From the NCBI GenBank assembly GCA_963210315.1, contig OY723248.1:822727-886726 (forward strand): 64,000 bases of DNA, in the 5' to 3' direction. The position numbers and the translations under genes were made by a program. Below, piece after piece: positions 42,901-53,460 of this stretch (its first letter is position 1; the number at the start of each line of letters is the position of its first letter). Below the pieces are notes generated by a model. The model was given only the letters and a program-made list of their open reading frames with translations, had not been told where the DNA came from and searched no databases. This DNA is from Rhynchopus euleeides. Its lineage: Eukaryota > Euglenozoa > Diplonemea > Diplonemida > Diplonemidae.

Positions 42901-44906
42901 AGCACCGTGCGGAGCGAGTGCGACTCGTTCGCCACTGCGCTGTGCCCGACAACACAGGACGCCACGACGTACGTCAGCTTCGGCAGCACTCTCTGGATGA
43001 AGAGTGCCATCACAGAGGACACCCCGCTCTCCTTGCCTCCGTGCACCAGCAAGATATTCCGCGACGACGGTGTGATCAGGTAGAGCTCCAGCTTCGACAC
43101 AGCATTATTCCTCCCGATGTACGAGGCAGAGTCGTGCACCAGCTCGGCAAATGCACGCGGCTTCCGGAACGTCTCGTTCCACGGGATCTCCTGGGCAGAG
43201 CTCGAGGCCTGCCTCTCAGCGTCGCACATGTTGAGGTTGCCTGCAGAGGAGCGGCTGAGCCGCGTGGCACCCAGCCTGTCGAGCGTCTCCTTGTCGGGGT
43301 ACATATAGTCCACGATGTCGCGCAGGCGCGAGGTGAAGTCGCTGACAAACCCGTCCTGCCCCTTCAGCAGCAGCTCCCCGGTTGCCGACACCTCGTCGTA
43401 CTTCGAGCTGTACCTCTTCAGCGCTACAGCATCCGGGAGCGAGCTGATGACCTGCTTATGCAGGCACCAGTTCTCCCAGAGCGTCTTCCGCTCGCGGTAC
43501 TTCTCCGCAGGCATCTGCTGCATCATGCCGGGGCGCATCTTCCCCTCGGGGTCTGACATCAGATAGGCACAGTCGTCGGTGATGGCCTCTGTGATACCCT
43601 CGGGGATCTTGAGGCACCGCCACGGCTCCCGCACGAAGTAAAGCGACGCCTTCTGCTCTGTCCCAAACTTCCAGATGCCTGGTGCGGCAGCACCCCCCAG
43701 CACTTGGCCGGGGTTGGGCAGCTGGTCCGGCGCAGCGTCGAACGAAAGGGTCCGCCCGCCGTAGACGCTCTCCACCACAGCCATGGGGTGGCGGTTCTGC
43801 CCCCCTGTGACATTCAGGTCCTGCGAGAAGGCACTGTTCTGCGCGTGGCTCGGGTCGACAAAGCGGGGCACCGGCCCATGCTTATCCCCAACAAGCATCA
43901 GGAACACCGGGGTGCACTGCTCGATAAGATGAAGCCTCTCAGACAGGATGGTGCGGTCATCGGTGTACAGCTGTGAATTCTTCGACTCGATGAGGGCGCC
44001 TTCCGAATCAAACCTCGCCCCGCCCTCCTCGGCTGCCGTACCAGCATTCTGCGGCGGCGGCAGCTCTTCGTGGTATGCAGAGAAGGGGAGGATGTACACC
44101 TTCCGCTTCTTGAATTCGTTGTTCAGCTTCGGAATGATGGTGTTGTGTATCGCGTGCAGCTCCGAACGGAAATCGCTCGCCGTGCTGCTGATCCACACGT
44201 TGAGGATCACCCACCCCGACTCGTCCCTCCGAGGGATACGCGGGGCACGCCGGCGGAGGTACATCGCGATGGACTCCTTCTCGCTTTCATTCTCGACAGT
44301 ATTCTTCTCCAAAATCTTGCGGCTCCTCCGCTCGTCGTGCTCCCGCTTGACCCTCTGGAAAGGGGTCTCCTCATGCGTGCCGTGCCCACCGGGTGGGGTC
44401 GGCGTGGCTTCCGGCTCCCCAGGCGCGGATGTCGCCTTGGCTTTGCTCTGCAGTCTCACGTTTCTATCGATGGCGCGTGAAATCTTCATTTTTGCCCTGT
44501 CCTCGATGAAAGTCTCCTCCACGCAGACAGAGGTTATGTTCTGGTTTTTGCGGATCATCTGGACAAGCGCCATGGCGGCAGGCAGCGTCAAGGGGTTGTT
44601 CCGGAGGTCCACAGCGCGCACGCTGCTGTGCTCGCTGAGGACGCGTGCCAGGGAGGTGACAGCGTCATTCGTCAGCCCGTTGCCGACAAACCGGAGGCTC
44701 GTCAAATCGTCGGCCTGGCGGATGACCTCCAGAAATGCCTGGAACCCCCTCTCGCCCAAGTAGTTTCGGCTGATGTCGATCGACGCCAGGTCCTTCCCCG
44801 TCTCCCCCGCGAGCAGCTTCGAGAGTTGGCTGTTCGGCTTCACATCCAGCAGCTTGCAGTGGTGGTGGTAGACATCCTTGAAGTTCACCTCGTTGACCTC
44901 CCGCAT
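39945..44906 (-). CDS. LRR / DUF4062 / NACHT-like / WD40 giant protein
   Basis: 1,653 residues in one uninterrupted frame from ATG 44906 (MREVNEVNFKDVYHHHCKLL). Residues ~25-150 are ribonuclease-inhibitor-type leucine-rich repeats (LASIDISRNYLGERGF, LTSLRFVGNGLTNDAV, VRAVDLRNNPLTL). Residues ~230-430 match DUF4062 (VILNVWISSTASDFRSELHAI, CTPVFLMLVGDKHGPVP). Residues ~600-860 occupy the NACHT/P-loop position, but the Walker A equivalent reads GGKESGVSS, lacking the invariant GKS/T lysine, and the Walker B strand is VLVIIISGLERV without the Asp. A helical middle follows. From ~1,260 there is a WD40 propeller (TGSDDATLCIWDTESG, LSSIDRTVLLWKRET, DGTLLFWDI). The layout is like NWD1-type STAND proteins. 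It probably acts as a scaffold or signalling hub rather than an ATPase. Confidence 0.88.
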   Translation of the reverse strand: MREVNEVNFKDVYHHHCKLLDVKPNSQLSKLLAGETGKDLASIDISRNYLGERGFQAFLEVIRQADDLTSLRFVGNGLTNDAVTSLARVLSEHSSVRAVDLRNNPLTLPAAMALVQMIRKNQNITSVCVEETFIEDRAKMKISRAIDRNVRLQSKAKATSAPGEPEATPTPPGGHGTHEETPFQRVKREHDERRSRKILEKNTVENESEKESIAMYLRRRAPRIPRRDESGWVILNVWISSTASDFRSELHAIHNTIIPKLNNEFKKRKVYILPFSAYHEELPPPQNAGTAAEEGGARFDSEGALIESKNSQLYTDDRTILSERLHLIEQCTPVFLMLVGDKHGPVPRFVDPSHAQNSAFSQDLNVTGGQNRHPMAVVESVYGGRTLSFDAAPDQLPNPGQVLGGAAAPGIWKFGTEQKASLYFVREPWRCLKIPEGITEAITDDCAYLMSDPEGKMRPGMMQQMPAEKYRERKTLWENWCLHKQVISSLPDAVALKRYSSKYDEVSATGELLLKGQDGFVSDFTSRLRDIVDYMYPDKETLDRLGATRLSRSSAGNLNMCDAERQASSSAQEIPWNETFRKPRAFAELVHDSASYIGRNNAVSKLELYLITPSSRNILLVHGGKESGVSSVMALFIQRVLPKLTYVVASCVVGHSAVANESHSLRTVLLGLCSQMLEAKRQVSAAAQRKPAASSSFSPFTQLPKHIVHEVRIQVLKDYFKNLITDVSAALPDGKVLVIIISGLERVQHPRTPLTSLTFTDTGKSILECTLNETVKVSTKAGAANVSVSNDQPPERQGGMGFARGGGGGSGATAAAAEDTLDWIPKCLPKNVRLVASCDCTAPQIITQMLHRGQDCCEAVEVMRPGVQESGQVMKHRLTESGITLSEHLFYDHILKKACITDVRYVELLTSRITQRYERYPESTPKSFFDSIPDDFDELLDAMLDAAEATSSNALVSKCLSALAVLDDGLLLLQLRKYLAPKSAGTALLSGHDVENLLHGIRPLLYRFVVGYHDFGKCTPAGNEGKDSGSGDPEQPDPEKVSVDALNRGVPINGVAHRLQLKHSVKRHIARRYMPDEASRVSTCASLAKFLASQSEVDNDPTTVDSLVAYPRMMVAAGMWSAVMRNFFNISTVRRFFQHAAGHRLFVEMVEAHTALTHHMEAEKRQRAAQAKSGSGDATPKGRPRDGRPVEELEAWLFKIREYAHFLVVNNTSLNTKPSLTVQQGLLASNGSNVYREAKRYFDDHPQEPHFTCVNKSSLRMGRGCVASVVFSNNGLRLLAASEKSFSLSTVTGSILHHVTAPFTVLLGLVSPTSRYAALVLVDKSVMVYDAVTGTCVTKLSGHTGRIRSCSMTARSGCVLTGSDDATLCIWDTESGRNIATLQHNTFLSITSAFASVSCCAGHPTDERVFLSSIDRTVLLWKRETLEYTLASKILAHSAFPVKQLVWLDTGDYFVVVCKRPVTGEAAVGQCHEACMRVFDGRSGDLRLRLGGAESSGVNHVALCPANALLGAALEDGTLLFWDIKGALASGAEEAYPLHSCKAFVYSASHVCFYIHAPADAVPSTVGIEGGDFDAASRAPSASKTVLLCAAAGDGNMLRTYRCDTFSLTFEHVCQAKIIDVNATSTPTSDGAHLAVGDATGRVYLLRESPLDV

Positions 44907-45738
44907 TTCGGTATACGTTTATAGCAAGCGGGGACCCCACAGCCGCTGCGCCCCGGCACACGAGACCCACCCCCCTCCCCTCCCTCACCCGCCCTGTTCT
45001 GTCGGAGGCATGGTGTCGCTGTCGCATGAGTTGAGCTGCCGCACTTCGGAGTCAGTTACGAACCCGACACAACAAGCATGGGGGAGTTGAGGAAGAGGCT
45101 GTGGTCGGGAGAGGGGTAAGGGGGGGGGGGGGGGGGGGAGGGTGGGTGGGCAAGCCGGACTTTCTACCCGTCATCACCACTACACCCCCTTAGCCTGTGA
45201 AGTTAGGGCAATGATAGCTTCGTATGGGATGCACACCGGATTGCTGAGCACTACCCCGTCGGCGGGTCACTGGGAGGGGAGGGACCCGACGTGAGGCACT
45301 TGAGATGGGGGTCTCTAACCCCTTGATTTCTGGAAACCGCGCACGTGAGTACGCACGCTGCACGCTGCACTTCCGGGGCGCATTTCAGGGAATGGGGGAA
45401 AAGGGAAGGAGGGTGTGCGGGGTTAGTCTGAAAACACCCCCCCCCAAGCCCCAACCCACCAGTTTGCGTGATCCCGGTCCCACCCCCCCCCCCCTACCCA
45501 CCCACCCTCCTTCCCCTTCCCGTGATAACAATTCGTGCGTATTGAACCCCACCACCCAGCCCCAGTCTCCTCACACACCCCCCCCCCCCCCAGGTCGGAG
45601 AGGCAAGGCTGACCCAATCGACACACACCCCTTGGAGAAGAGGCTGGGGGGTAGACAGAAGCAGGGCTGGACCATGGCGGGGTGTGGCTAGTGATGGATA
45701 GCAGAGAGATGGATGGCTCAAAAAGCCCAAAGAAATAG
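44907..45738. other. Intergenic upstream of the NACHT-like gene
   Basis: It has a G run of about 20 at 45120-45139 and C runs at 45438-45448, 45480-45493 and 45583-45593. No gene is visible. Confidence 0.45.
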
Positions 45739-45976
45739 GTAAGGTCCACGGATGACGTACGAATCGTAATATCGTATCATATCGTAAATACGATATGTAT
45801 CGTATTTTTTAAGGCGATATCGCAATATATCGCAATATATCGTATTTATATCGTGTTTAGTCAGCTTTGATATCGTATGCAATATGCCCATATCGCACTA
45901 TTACTACAGGCTTCTGAGGGAGGCAATGGGATGGCTAGGTGGCCACATGAGACAACACCACAAGGATGGGATCCGG

Positions 45977-47943
45977 CTAAGTGGTGTTACGCCCCAAGAC
46001 GTCCCGCCACCTCTCTTCCGACGCCTCCAGCACTTCATCAGCAATCACCTCCTGGGCAACTGCTTCCGGGTCCATCACCTCCATGAGTTTAAAGAACTCT
46101 CTTGAGGAAAACGTGTCCCACAGCTCTTTGAGAAGTTGTTGTTCCTCGTTGGTGACGTGTTGGATGCTCTTCCATACTTCCCCCACGACAAAGCAGGACT
46201 TCTGATCGCTGGGGGGGTTGCTCATCCAGAGGAAGAACTGTAGGAGGCTCTGTGCATCGTCTGGATCTCCGAGAGCATGTCCCCCCACCCATCCCCTCCG
46301 ATCAAATGTGCTAACTCTCGGACACTTTGCGGTTTGTAGGCGCGCTCAAGCTCTTCGTGCAAGAAGCTTGCAAGCAGGTCGGTCCGGGGTGCCACATTCT
46401 CAACGACGTGAAACAGCGCTGACCACCTCGTTTCTGAGGTGGTGCGCGGCGCCTGTGAGAAGAAGGTCACGAACTGGATGGCGAGGGGGAAGCGCTTCGT
46501 GTAGAAGTCTTTGCAACATTTGTTGGCGTGATGCCCCAAACACCACACCGACAGACGCCCTGTCAGCTTGATGAGGCGCTGGTTTGTCGCGCATCTGTCC
46601 ATGTTGACAGACGCGATCGTAAACGAGTAGTCGCATTCGAGCCGCTGCAGCACATCTTCAAGCATCACTGCGTCAGGGCTCACCCCAGCCTGAACACCTC
46701 AACGCACACCAGCAGCGGTTGTTGCTCAACATATGCAGTCAGAGCGAGGTACGAGGTGTGGATCGATGCTGCTGTAGTTCCGTCGATGCCAATAGGCACG
46801 GTGCGACCTTTGAGAGCATCTTTCAGCGCCTTCAGAAGTGCATCCGTGTGGCTGCTGTGTTTCTGCAAGAGGGCGCGTCCGCTGGGCATGTTCGGGTACA
46901 GGTGTTTCCGAATCGCCAACACCACAAGCTCCGCCTGGCTGGCCGTGGTATTGCCGACGCAAAGTGAATACGACAGGTCACTCACGAATTCCGGTGCTGG
47001 ATTGGCTCCGTGCGCCTTCTGCTGCCCCCCTTGCCTGTCGCCGTTCTTGTCTTCACCGCCCGACTGCTTCTTCTTCTGGTGCTCGACCGCACGGGCGGGT
47101 GATGGCGAGTTTTGATCCGGAAAAAGGGGTGCTAAAAAAAATTGCTCGCGCGCTTCGCGCGCGAGCACCTCATGCAATGCACGCGTATATCCGCAACAAC
47201 ATTCGTTCTGATCGATACGCTTTGCAATGTGCGGTGTGAGTGGACAACGAGGAAGTCGTACAGACTTCGTTGTGCAGGGATGGTAGTCTGCACGTACTCC
47301 GTCTTCACTCACGACCATGTCGCACTCCTGGTGTTGTGCCGTTTCCCACTTGCCATGGTACACCAAATGGTACATGCACACTCGACAGGTGCACAGCACA
47401 GGGGTTTAGGGGGCGGAGCCCCCCAGCCGCCGGAGGCCACGGTAGCGAACATCTGGCCTTCTCCTTCGCGTTCTGGGACTCTTTGGATCAATTGCGGTTC
47501 GTAGTGGGGCACGAACCCAGGGACGCTCGTTGTTGGGAAGTTGTGCAGGTCGATGAGTGGGAAACTGTCTGAAACCTGTGAAAAATTCCACTCCCAAAAA
47601 AATGCCGAAACTCGCCGTCGGGTTTTCGGGGGAAAAAATACAAATGGAGAATTTCGCCCCCAAACTCGCCATCGGGAGAACACTGGGGTTTGCGGGTTTG
47701 CAGAGACGCGACATCCTTGACGGCGTACACGTCTTTGGCATCGCCTTGCAGCTTATCATGACGTGTTTTCGCTGTCACGTAGCTCACTCGCGCCCCTGCT
47801 TTCTGCTTCGCCAGCTGCTCTTTGAGAGCCTTTGGCTTCGGAGTGGGTGACTCATCTGGGGTGGTGGTGGTAGTCTCGCCGCCCCTCGTTGATGTGCTGG
47901 GTGCCTTTTTCCCCGGTGCCCACCCCGTGTGGCCATGCATCAT
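45977..47943 (-). pseudogene. Frameshifted hAT-like transposase
   Basis: Pieces on the minus strand from the likely N-terminus at 47943 (MMHGHTGWAPGKKAPS ... KDVASLQTRK). Then comes an interrupting insert at about 47400-47690 holding a GC-hairpin module. A zinc-binding CRVCMYHLVYHGKWETAQHQEC segment follows. The core is split by a frameshift near 46683: IGIDGTTAAS in one frame, SVNMDRCATN ... WCLGHHANKC ... TSETRWSALFHVV in the next. A further shift near 46230-46290 leads to QFFLWMSNPPSDQKS ... LMEVMDPEAVAQE. The order DGTT, MDRxATN, CxxH, TRWxxxxxxV is that of hAT/DUF659-type transposases. At least two frame breaks make it non-functional. It is diverged from the intact hAT protein at 17308. 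Confidence 0.7.
47401..47455 (+). repeat. GC-hairpin module, copy 9
   Basis: Single, slightly diverged copy (GGGGTTTAGGGGGCGGAGCC ... GGTAGCGAACATCTG) inside the decayed hAT-like transposon. Confidence 0.8.
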
Positions 47944-48328
47944 CCTAAACGATTCGTAATATCGCATAATATCGTATTTTATATCGTAATCGTATACGAT
48001 ATAATGCGATATAAAATACGATATGCACGATTCGTATTTCACCATTACGATTCGTACGTCATCCGTGTAAGGTACAGAATGGAAGCCCCCCCCCCCCCCC
48101 CGCCCCCCTTGCCTGACTATCACATCCTCACCCATCGCCCCCCCCCCCCCCCCATCACACATCTTCCGCCCGAAACGTGGCAGTCTGAGGATAAGGAGGG
48201 AGGGATGCTGGATGGGGTGTGTGGGGCACTGCCAGAATCTCGCAGAAAGGGGGATGGGGGGGCCTAGGCTGGTGGAAATCACATCAGGCAAACGCGTGTA
48301 GCCCGGCTGGGGGGGGGCGGAGGCATGG

Positions 48329-49476
48329 TTAGAAGCAGCACTGGCAGTCAAAGGGGCAGTCCTTTGTGAAGCCCCCGTTGTCCATCACGAGTTCATCCGC
48401 AGCGACGACCTTGAGCCCGTCCTTTGTGGTCCGCCCGCCTGCGCTCGAGCCTTCTCCACGCAGATCCATGAAAGCACCGTCTCCAAGCTTCTCCTGTTTT
48501 GTGGGTGTGTTTGAAACCAGAGTTTGCGTAGCGCACTAGTCCTGACCGCGCTAGCCCCGTGATCAAATCAGGGCGCTGCCACTCGTGTTTGTTGTGTGCA
48601 TGTGGTGTGTGTTCTGAAACACCACCTTGCATGTGTTTGAAACCAGACATTGTAGTAAACCCGCCGACGCCAAGACCCGCGTCAGGGGCCGGGTGGGTCC
48701 GGGTTAGTGAAGTTGAAGAAAGGCAAATCACAGTGACTGAGAGTTACAATCCCTTCACTCGGTCTGTGTCCGAGGTCCCCGAAGGGAGAGAGTGTCACAC
48801 GGCGCCCTACCGAGCCTGACGCGGAAAAGAAACCCTACTCTTTCTGTTGCAACGAGGTGCAGCCCACACAGGCCCACCCCCACCCTCCACACCGACATAC
48901 CCTGTTGCTGACTTTGTACGTCACCCAGCTACCCCCAGGCTCCTCCAGCTTCAGCGGGCACTTGTTCTTCAGCCAGATAAGCACCTTGTTGTCCTTCCCA
49001 ATCTTCCCCTCATAGGTGAACCCCATGCAACCGGGGTTCTTCAGCGCACGGGCCTTGGCCTCCACAATCGTCATCCTCCCCTGGGCAAGGTTGCCGCCTG
49101 CAGGAATATACCCTTTGTGAGGCCCAGTCACATAAGGCTTTGTCGGGCCGCCTTCACGCTCCTTCGGGGCAGTCTCTTCAGCCTTGGCTGCAGGGGCACG
49201 CTTCTTGGCACCCTTGAGGGATGCAAAGATGTCACCCACATCCTCCGCCGCAGCAGCTTTAGACTCGGAAGCCCCCTCCTCCACAGGCTGTGCAGCAGCG
49301 GCAGCAGCGTCGGTAGCCTTCTGCTCCATCTTCCTCCGCTTCTTCCTCTGGCTTTTGGAGAGGCCAGCATCGGGATCAGCTGCAGGGGCAGCGACGGCGG
49401 GTGTGGGAGTCGGCTCGGGCTCGGGCGCACCGCCAGCATCCGCCTTCCTCTTCACAGCCTTCTTCCGAGCAGGCAT
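48329..49476 (-). CDS. DUF1764-family protein (two exons)
   Basis: Exon 1 is 49476-48901 (192 codons from ATG 49476, MPARKKAVKRKADAGG). The intron is 48900-48494 (407 nt, GTATGT ... CAAAACAG), and exon 2 is 48493-48329. The phase-0 join (KVSNR/EKLGDG) yields 246 residues. The hallmark DIFASLKGAKKR (around residue 80) and the C-terminal CPFDCQCCF are those of DUF1764, a small, basic, widely conserved eukaryotic family of poorly known function, often predicted nuclear or nucleolar. Residues ~120-190 (CMGFTYEGKIGKDNKVLIWLKNKCP) are additional relative to short family members. The N-terminus is Lys/Ala-rich. The exon 2 match at the extreme C-terminus supports the splice junction strongly. Confidence 0.87.
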
Positions 49477-49524
49477 GATGTAAAGAAGAACACAATTGAC
49501 CCAGGGCCTCAGGCCCTTAGTGTA

Positions 49525-49560
49525 CTGCAGGGGGAAAACGGGTGGAGAAAAGGCAAAATG
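49525..49560 (-). promoter_or_regulatory. Candidate (trans-)splice acceptor for DUF1764 gene
   Basis: Minus-strand tract TTTTGCCTTTTCTCCACCCG TTTTCCCCCTGCAG ends in AG at 49526-49525, 48 nt before the ATG at 49476. It is the clearest such site in the window. Confidence 0.5.
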
Positions 49561-50034
49561 CGGAGGAACCAACTTGCTTGCGGGGGCTGAGAAGGGCAAA
49601 CGTGGGGAGGTGCCAAAGGAGAGGGGTGGGGAGGGAGGAATGGACGGTGTGCATTTGGGAGAATCATACGTGCTGGGCGCGCTGGGGAGGAGAAGGGCGC
49701 GAAAAATCGAGGGGCAAGCGAGACAGGAGGGGTGGGTGGCTTCACCCAGCGACACTCCTGCCTCACCCTCAATCTCACCCTCCTCCGCCCTCAGCCCCTA
49801 CCCCAGCACGAGGCTGGGAGCATGAAGGGGCGCGAGGTGGGAGAGGAAGCCCGTAAGGGGGGTATGGGGGGCAAGAGGCATGAGCGGCGACCTTGCGTGT
49901 GTCGTACATCGCTCAAGAATGGCAGGGGTTGTGTGGAAAAGAGGGGCGTCGTGAGTAGCTGCTGCTAGCTGCATCCATCCCAGAATCGCAAAAAAGGTAA
50001 GGCGTTGTTTGTGCGCCAAACCCGGGTGAACGAA

Positions 50035-52649
50035 CCTCACTAACAACGCACAACCAGCAAGGCGCAAAAGGAAGGGAACCATCATCACGAGACATCACAA
50101 ACTTGGGAGGGCAGAGGCGCGTGCCGCCGCTGCAGCGATTCTATAAGCCCCGTGCCCTCCCAGGCCGCAGTGCAGCCCGTGCGCCCATCAGCTCCATCTC
50201 ATCCACATAGGTAGGCGCCGACCCCCACCGCCCGATGTTGACCTCCACGCTGTCGATCCCGTCGAAGGTTGCGGGCATCGGCTCAACGCCACCGACCTGC
50301 TTCCCGTCGATGCTGACGCTGTACGTGCAGCTGACCCAGTCGAACGCCACAGCAAGCTGCTGGAACACCCCGAGACGCACCGCATCACTGTCCGACGACA
50401 CCCAGGGCGACCACCAGCTCCCCCCAAACCTGTTGTGGTGCAGGCGCCCGTCCCCAGCATACACAACCTTCACCAGACCCTGCTCCGGTGCGTGGAGACG
50501 GAACGTCAGCTGTGTGTTTGTCGACTCTGAGCGCGCAGACACGCTGAAGCGGACCGGCTGCAAGGTGTCAAACTTGAAGAAGGACGGCCGCTCCTTCTCC
50601 TTGATCAGCATCGACCCTGCACCCGAGTGCTTCGTCTGTGTGCTCAGTGCCACGTGCCCACCTGCAGAGCGGAGCTCCTCCTCCGAGTCGAATCCGAACT
50701 CCTTCGACGCGCTGCAATTCGGGCTCCTCGTCGGTGCCGGCGGCGGCTGCAGTGTGGCTGTCGGACGCGGGGCGGGTGATTTCGGTGCTTGTGTTGGTGC
50801 CTCTGTCGGCGGCTGTGTCGGTGCCTGCGTCAGTACCTGTGTAGGTGTGGCAGTCGGCGTCATCGTCGCCGGTGCCAGCGTAGCAGGCGCAGGCTCCGGG
50901 GCAGCCGTCTGGCCGCTTGCGAGACACAGCAGCTCCATCTCGTCCACGTAGGCAAGCGGCGGTCCCCACTGCAGAGCGGAGCTCCTCCTCCGAGTCGAAT
51001 CCGAACTCATTCGACACGACGCAGTTCGGGTTCCCCGTCGGAGGCGGCGGCTGCGGCGTCGGCGGGGCGCTCGTCGGCGGCGGCTGCGCTGGCACACGCA
51101 CACGCACGGAGCACGTTGTTGCAGGCCCATCCGACCCTGTGAAGGTGGCGCTCAGCGTGTACGTCCCCCCGGACATCACGCGCGTCGGGGTGAACCGCAC
51201 CTCGGCGAATCCCGTGTCGCGGATTGTGGCACCCTCACGCAGCATGTGTCGCACCCCCTCCGCGGGAGCCGTGCCGTACGACACACGCATCGTCCGCGCC
51301 GTGTCGTACAGCGCGTTGAAGTCCACCGCAAATGTCTCCGACACCGTTGTAGAACGCTATATACGGGCGCGGGCACGATGACTCTGAGCGGCACCTGTTG
51401 AAGCGGAAGCAGGTCTTCTGCTCCCACTCGCGCACCGCCCCGGAGATACGCGCGTCATCCTGGCGGAGAGACGACGCCACCACGTAGTTCACCGCCTTCC
51501 CGATGGGGAACATCTGCGACCTGCCTGTGAGCGACGTCGACCCGAGCGCCTCCGCCTCACGCAACAGCTCCGCCTCCATGCCTGCACCCACCACAGAGCG
51601 CTATGGCTGTGACCCCATGCCACCAGGATGCCCCTGCACGCATCGTGTATCCACGGGGGTAGAGGGGGTGCTTCGTGCAACCTGGATACGGGGTGTGGTG
51701 CACAGTCAGGGAAAGCAGCAACATCAACAGCAACACCACCAACAGCAAAGTCTGGCAACTGGGGTGTCGGGGACTGGGGTGCCGAAGGCCTGCGCCCTGC
51801 TGCCCCCTTGTCGCCTGTTTTTTTGTTTGCACAACCAAGGTGACCCGACGACTGACTTGCGGCAGCACCGTGGTGGAACCAAAAAAAGACACGCCCCACT
51901 CCGAATCCCCCTCACCGCCATTGATGCTCCCACCCACCCACACCCCCCCCCCCCCCCCAGGAACCGCATCATTGTCCCCTGTTGTTCATCGAAGAACACG
52001 ATGTTCGGAACCGTACACAAAATCCAGCTCTGATGATCTCCTCCGTGACAGGCAACCGCCTCTCAAGCAACCCCCCCTTTTTCCATGTCTGGCGACACTG
52101 CACCTGGGAGAACACACCGAGTCAGGCAACTGACTCCAAGGTGGAATCTTTCTGCCAGCGTCACCTTGGTACCTCCGGTCGGTTCCCACTAGCCCTGCTG
52201 GGCCTTTTCTCTCCAGGCACAGCAGTTGATCGCAAGCAGAGGCGTGTGGCGAGACAAGGCGTCTCTCGCCTTGCCTCCGGTTGTGTTTACAGCAACAGGG
52301 CTCCTGTCAGTGTCACGAAGAGAGTAGGCAGCGCTTTTGGGTAACAAATGCAACCCAGCAACGTGAACTGCTGCAAACAAACAGCAGTTCTAACAAGCGC
52401 AGCTTGAGGCATGTTGCGAGCAGTTCCCAATGAAGTGACCTCCGAACACCGATATCAGAAGGGCAGCAGCCCGTGGGGGTGGGCGGGCAGGGTGGCTCGT
52501 TGCTGCGCATCGCCGCGCCTGTGCCAACAGGCGGCACATCGCCCGACTGTCAGGAGGGGAGAATGGAACCCTCTGACGAACCGCAGGCAGATGCAGGCCT
52601 CGATGCACAGGGCTGGCGCACACTACGAAAACCCCCACCCCTCAAAAAG
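50035..52649 (-). repeat. Segmental duplication, copy A (astacin locus)
   Basis: Nearly identical to 57793-61319, from CCTCACTAACAACGCACAAC at the left edge to CCCCCACC(CC)TCAAAAAG at the right. It covers an astacin-type gene and ~1 kb upstream of it. Copy A is shorter because of three deletions inside the gene and lacks the 771-bp insertion of copy B. Upstream it has a short extra stretch (about 52165-52222) absent from B. Confidence 0.9.
50141..51643 (-). pseudogene. Astacin-like metalloprotease, copy A, deleted
   Basis: Starts at ATG 51643 (MRAGASWWHGVTAIALC, signal-peptide-like). Compared with copy B it has lost: 50 nt after the signal peptide (frameshift); the whole catalytic core from PYIAFYNG to the Ig-like domain (junction near 51352, frames no longer match); and most of the first LamG-like domain (junction near 50974, SEEELRSA joined out of frame to WGPPLAYVDEMELLC). 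A Thr/Pro-rich linker (PTQAPTQPPTEAPTQ) and a second, intact LamG-like domain remain (EFGFDSEEELRS ... AYVDEMEL-type ending, stop at 50141). It has no HExxH motif and no continuous frame, so it cannot make an active protease. Confidence 0.8.
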
Positions 52650-53050
52650 TGTCACTGCGCTTTGTTCGGCACTTTTTTCTTTGGTTTCTTTTTTGCGTTG
52701 ACGCTTCCTCCTTCAGGAAGATGTGCGCCCCGCGTTCCTGCTCGCTCCGCACGTAAAGAAAGCATGCTAAAAAAGGAAATGGAACACTATCGACACATGT
52801 CACTCAACACGGGGGAATGGGGAGGGGAGAGGTTGTGGTGAAACGCACACACCTCGACCTGTGATGAGGTGAGATGTGGCTCTGCAATTACGGCACTCCC
52901 GCGTGCCGTAAACTCAAATCGGACCTGCGTTCTCTGTGTTCCATTTCCTCCTTCATTCAGGCATGTAGCTTGGGGGGTCCAGCTGGTCTCGAGACCAGCA
53001 GTTGCCTATGTTGCTGGTCTGGGAAAAAAAAAAGTATAAATCCGGGAAAC
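52650..53050. other. Spacer, no gene
   Basis: Unique sequence between duplication copy A and the third hAT copy. Nothing is recognised apart from a short T-rich tract at 52672-52696. Confidence 0.45.
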
Positions 53051-53294
53051 CAGGGCTGTTCCTAACTGGGGGGCTTGTTCCCCACTTTCAGGATTCTGAA
53101 CTTTTTTTCTAAGAATTTTTGTAAGGGGAAAAAAAGTTTTTTTCTAAGAATTTTGTTAGGGGAATTTTTTTCTAAGGTTGTTTCGCAGAGGAAAAAACTT
53201 TTTCTAAGTTTTCCCCAGTCGACAGGGCGCGCACAAGGATGGAAGGGAAGTCTGTCCCACGTACCGTTCGCCTTGCTGGCCAACTGGAGAGCCA

Positions 53295-53349
53295 GACGTT
53301 CACTACCGTGGCCTCCGGCGGCTGGGGGGCTCCGCCCCCCAGACCCCCC
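53295..53349 (-). repeat. GC-hairpin module, copy 10
   Basis: First module of the doublet inside the hAT copy, with stem GGGGGGCTCCGCCCCCC. Confidence 0.85.
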
Positions 53350-53460
53350 TGTGGCGTACGTCTCGTACTCAAGTCCTTCGAATCCCAGCAAGTCGGGGTC
53401 CAACCACTCCAGTCGCCTCTGAGGACGCAGCCAACTCGCACAGAATCTGTACGCCCACAC

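Larger units (their letters stand above)
45747..48067 (-). mobile_element. Decayed hAT-like transposon with 24-bp inverted repeats
   Basis: Exact 24-bp terminal inverted repeats start CACGGATGACGTACGAAT (45747-45770 and 48044-48067). Inside each end are arrays of ATCGTA/TACGAT and palindromes such as ATATCGTATAC. A GTAAGGT direct repeat abuts both ends if the element is taken one base out of register, so the exact target duplication is uncertain. The interior encodes broken transposase pieces on the minus strand, a GC-hairpin module and the hairpin GCTCGCGCGCTTCGCGCGCGAGC at about 47141-47165. Confidence 0.8.

Noticed and set aside
47488-48351. 287-codon minus-strand frame as a single gene
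   Set aside because: It crosses the transposon end and a repeat insertion; only its middle (47943 downward) looks like a transposase N-terminus.
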